Source of the DNA: Hyphomicrobiales bacterium
GTDB lineage: Bacteria; Pseudomonadota; Alphaproteobacteria; Rhizobiales; Xanthobacteraceae
Assembly (NCBI GenBank): GCA_017305715.1
Contig: JAFKKG010000032.1
Location: 59,082 to 123,081 of the forward strand
Length of the DNA stretch: 64,000 bases
Reading direction: 5' to 3'
Shown: positions 61,889-64,000 of the stretch, piece after piece
Position numbering within the stretch: the first letter of the stretch is position 1
How the letters are laid out: each line of letters starts with the position of its first letter
The notes under the pieces: model-generated
What the model was told of the DNA's origin: nothing
The model's database searches: none
Seen by the model: the letters and a program-made list of their open reading frames with translations, nothing else
Position numbers and translations under genes: made by a program

Positions 61889-63220
61889 ATGAGTATACCA
61901 GCGTTCTTCATCTTCCAACAATCCCGCTGGGCGATGGCTGGACTGCGCGCCTTCGTGATCGCCCTGGCTTTTGGGCTCGGCGGCTGGCCGCAGGGGGTGC
62001 GAGCCGAATCCGAGCCACCGCCGTCCCAGACGGCGCCAACCTTCTCACGCGCGGCCCTTGATCGGATCGGCGATAACATTCGCAGCGAAATCGCGGCAGG
62101 CAAGATCCCCGGCGCGATCTTGCTGATCCAGCAGCACGGCAAGCCGGTCTATTTCGAATCCTTCGGCGTGAGGGACCCCGAGACCGGGCAACCGATGACG
62201 GCGGACTCGATTTTCCAGATCTATTCGATGTCGAAGGCGATCACCTCGGTCGCCGCGATGATGCTGGTCGAGGACGGCAAGCTTGCCCTCGACGATCCCG
62301 TGTCGAAATACATCCATGCCTTTGCGGATGCAAAGGTCGGCGTCGATCTCTCCGACGAATCCGGACAATATCCGCTCAAGCTTGAGCCGTTGAAGCGCCC
62401 GATCACGATCCGGGATCTGCTGCGGCACACCTCGGGCATCACCTACGGCTTCTTCGGTGAAGGCCAGCAGAAGAAGCTCTATGCGGATCCACGGCTGTAT
62501 GCCGGCGATTTCGATAACGCGGAATTCGCCGACCGCATCGCGGCCTTGCCGCTCGCCGATCAGCCGGGCGTGCGCTGGAATTACAGCCATTCCACCGACG
62601 TCCTCGGGCGTGTCATCGAAGTGGCTTCGGGGCAGACGCTGTTCCCGTTCGAAAAGCAGAGACTGTTCGATCCGCTCGGCATGTCCGACACCGCCTATTA
62701 TGTCGCGGATAAAGCGAACTGGCCGCGCATCGCCAGGCCGTTTCCGGTCGATCGCTTTCGGGTGGCCGGAATCAAGGATCCGACAACGCCGCGACGCTGG
62801 GAATCCGGCGGCGCGGGCCTGGTGTCGACGATCGGGGATTACGCCCGCTTCCTGCAAATGCTGCTGAACCGGGGCAAACTGGACGGCAAGCGCTACCTCA
62901 AGCCCGAGACGGTCGCGCTGATGACGTCGGATCAGATCGGGCCGGAGACCGGGATCCTGCATGATCCCTTCTATTTCCCGGGCCCGACCAGCGGCTTCGG
63001 CCTCGGCTTTGCGGTGCGCACGTCACCGCCGCCGAATACGACATGGCCGCTCGGCGAATACCGCTGGGACGGCGCGGGCGGCAGCTTCTATTTTGTCGAT
63101 CCCCAGGACGACATGTTCGTGATCTGCATGGTGCAGGCGCCGACCCAGGGCGGCCGTATCCAACTGGCGCTGAAGACGATCATGTTCGAGGCGCTGGGCA
63201 AGGGCCTGCGCAAGGATTGA
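61889..63220 (+). CDS. Exported serine hydrolase, beta-lactamase/esterase class C family (copy 2)
   Basis: A 443-aa paralogue of 5751-7016. SxxK is SMSK and the YxN-equivalent is YSHS. Long matching stretches include AILLIQQHGKPVY, ESFGVRDPETGQPMT, LLRHTSGITYG and RRWESGGAGLVSTIGDYAR. The signal peptide is FVIALAFGLGGWPQGVRA. An internal ATG at 61934 (MAGLRAF) is a possible start. Substrate unknown; it is an esterase or peptidase-type enzyme rather than a true antibiotic beta-lactamase. Confidence 0.9.
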   Translation: MSIPAFFIFQQSRWAMAGLRAFVIALAFGLGGWPQGVRAESEPPPSQTAPTFSRAALDRIGDNIRSEIAAGKIPGAILLIQQHGKPVYFESFGVRDPETGQPMTADSIFQIYSMSKAITSVAAMMLVEDGKLALDDPVSKYIHAFADAKVGVDLSDESGQYPLKLEPLKRPITIRDLLRHTSGITYGFFGEGQQKKLYADPRLYAGDFDNAEFADRIAALPLADQPGVRWNYSHSTDVLGRVIEVASGQTLFPFEKQRLFDPLGMSDTAYYVADKANWPRIARPFPVDRFRVAGIKDPTTPRRWESGGAGLVSTIGDYARFLQMLLNRGKLDGKRYLKPETVALMTSDQIGPETGILHDPFYFPGPTSGFGLGFAVRTSPPPNTTWPLGEYRWDGAGGSFYFVDPQDDMFVICMVQAPTQGGRIQLALKTIMFEALGKGLRKD

Positions 63221-63224
63221 TCCT

Positions 63225-63827
63225 TCAGGCGAGCTGCGCCAGCCAGACGGTATGACCGCCGCAGTCCGGATCTTCAACGGCGTGCGCCACCACTTCAAAC
63301 CCGTTCGCGTTCAGCAACGCACGGTATTCGTCCGCATCGAGGCTCGCGTGATAGAGCGGCTCGCCCTTGTAGTTCCCGATCGCCTCGCCATGCGCCGGGC
63401 CGCTGGTGAACATCAATGCCGCGCGCGGGGCGGCATGCTGCCGGAAGCGTGGAAACATCCGACGCTGGCCGTCGTGACCCAGATGGAAGAAGCTGTCCCA
63501 GGCCAGCACGCCGTCGAAGCGCTTGGCGAGCGAGAGCGTGCGCATGTCCGCGACCTGCCAGGCAAGGTCCGGAAAAGTCGCGGTGCAGAGCGCAATCAGT
63601 TCCGGCGATGAATCCACGCCGCTGACGTTGCAGCCTTGCGCGATCAGGTAACGGGCGATCGGTTCGCCCGAGCCGCAGCCGATATCGAGCACGGAGGCTG
63701 CGCCCGGCAGCAACGCGCGAAACCGGTCGAGCCAGGCGCGTTCGACCAGCCGGTTGCCGCGCTCGGACGCCCATGCGCGGCCGTGGCGTTGATAAAGCTC
63801 GATGATGCGGTCGGCGTCGGGGTGCAT
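63225..63827 (-). CDS. Class I SAM-dependent methyltransferase
   Basis: A 200-aa methyltransferase. SAM motif I is VLDIGCGSGEPI, followed by motif post-I VSGVDSSPELI and motif II FDGVLAWDSFFHLG. The acceptor is unknown. It is convergent with the serine hydrolase, 4 bases apart. Confidence 0.9.
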   Translation of the reverse strand: MHPDADRIIELYQRHGRAWASERGNRLVERAWLDRFRALLPGAASVLDIGCGSGEPIARYLIAQGCNVSGVDSSPELIALCTATFPDLAWQVADMRTLSLAKRFDGVLAWDSFFHLGHDGQRRMFPRFRQHAAPRAALMFTSGPAHGEAIGNYKGEPLYHASLDADEYRALLNANGFEVVAHAVEDPDCGGHTVWLAQLA

Positions 63828-63957
63828 GTTTCCCTCGTCATGCCCGGGCTTGTCCCACGGGTGTCCGGTTCAATTCTGGTGGACAAAGCGCATGGCATTG
63901 ATTCTTCTATGTTCCAAGCGTTTGGCGACGTTTTGGGACACGGAGAAGGATCAAGCC

Positions 63958-64000
63958 ATGCTTCACCAGAATAGCGTATTCCACAGTCTATTGAAGCATG
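63958..64000 (+). mobile_element. Transposase, 5' end only (window edge)
   Basis: Fourteen codons are visible, MLHQNSVFHSLLKH. This matches the N-terminus of IS4-type transposases seen in Bradyrhizobium (xxHQNSVFHSLLKHxPW pattern, from memory). The sequence before it (63900-63957) may hold the left inverted repeat. The rest is off the window. Confidence 0.6.

Noticed and set aside
1-64000. CRISPR arrays, rRNA operons, prophage
   Set aside because: No regularly spaced direct repeats, no rRNA sequence and no phage structural or integrase genes were seen.

Overview
The window looks like chromosome from a Bradyrhizobium-type alphaproteobacterium (family Nitrobacteraceae). I infer this from the high GC, a class I lysyl-tRNA synthetase, GcrA, a SAM-II riboswitch in front of metZ, an aerobic benzoyl-CoA (box) cluster with BoxR, membrane glucan enzymes, and many intergenic palindromes of the kind common in that genus. 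It holds about 60 protein genes, one tRNA, and no rRNA, prophage or CRISPR. The only mobile-element signal is the first 14 codons of a transposase at the extreme right edge.

Layout. 0-5.7 kb: lysS/lysK (partial), a periplasmic solute-binding protein, Sco1, small exported or membrane proteins, and a flavin dehydrogenase. 5.7-17 kb: a mixed housekeeping stretch with a serine hydrolase, RidA, an NTF2-like protein, malic enzyme, tRNA-Gly(CCC), DNA methyltransferase repair protein, an AraC regulator, VOC and SRPBCC proteins, a Met/Gly-rich exported protein and a MATE pump. 17-26.6 kb: dCTP deaminase, riboswitch-metZ, an opgC-SGNH-SGNH operon, apaG, hslO, and a decayed toxin-antitoxin locus. 26.6-29.7 kb: argD-argF and, divergently, gcrA. 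30-36.9 kb: the complete phosphate regulon phoR-pstSCAB-phoU-phoB, with a clear PHO box before pstS. 37-42.4 kb: envelope functions and an SDR. 42.6-49.4 kb: benzoyl-CoA degradation (boxB, boxC, a hydrolase, benzoate-CoA ligase and the divergent regulator boxR). 49.4-52.4 kb: AraC regulator, acyltransferase and a PilZ gene remnant. 52.4-56.3 kb: a compact IclR / Rieske oxygenase / glutamine-synthetase-like cluster. 56.4-64 kb: a chemoreceptor with a C-terminal PilZ domain, GH1 and GH17 glucan enzymes, a second copy of the serine hydrolase, and a methyltransferase.

How genes work together. The pst-pho genes form one phosphate sensing and uptake unit. The box genes activate benzoate to its CoA thioester, epoxidise it and open the ring, under a benzoyl-CoA-sensing repressor; the BoxA reductase is not in the window. 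The Rieske oxygenase plus glutamine-synthetase-like ligase plus IclR regulator is the best candidate for an uncharacterised catabolic route, possibly starting from an amine. metZ appears to be controlled by a SAM-II aptamer joined to a transcription terminator. The most instructive degenerate loci are a RelE-type toxin with a lost start codon and two frameshifts beside an intact antitoxin, and an SGNH hydrolase paralogue whose catalytic residues appear to be lost.
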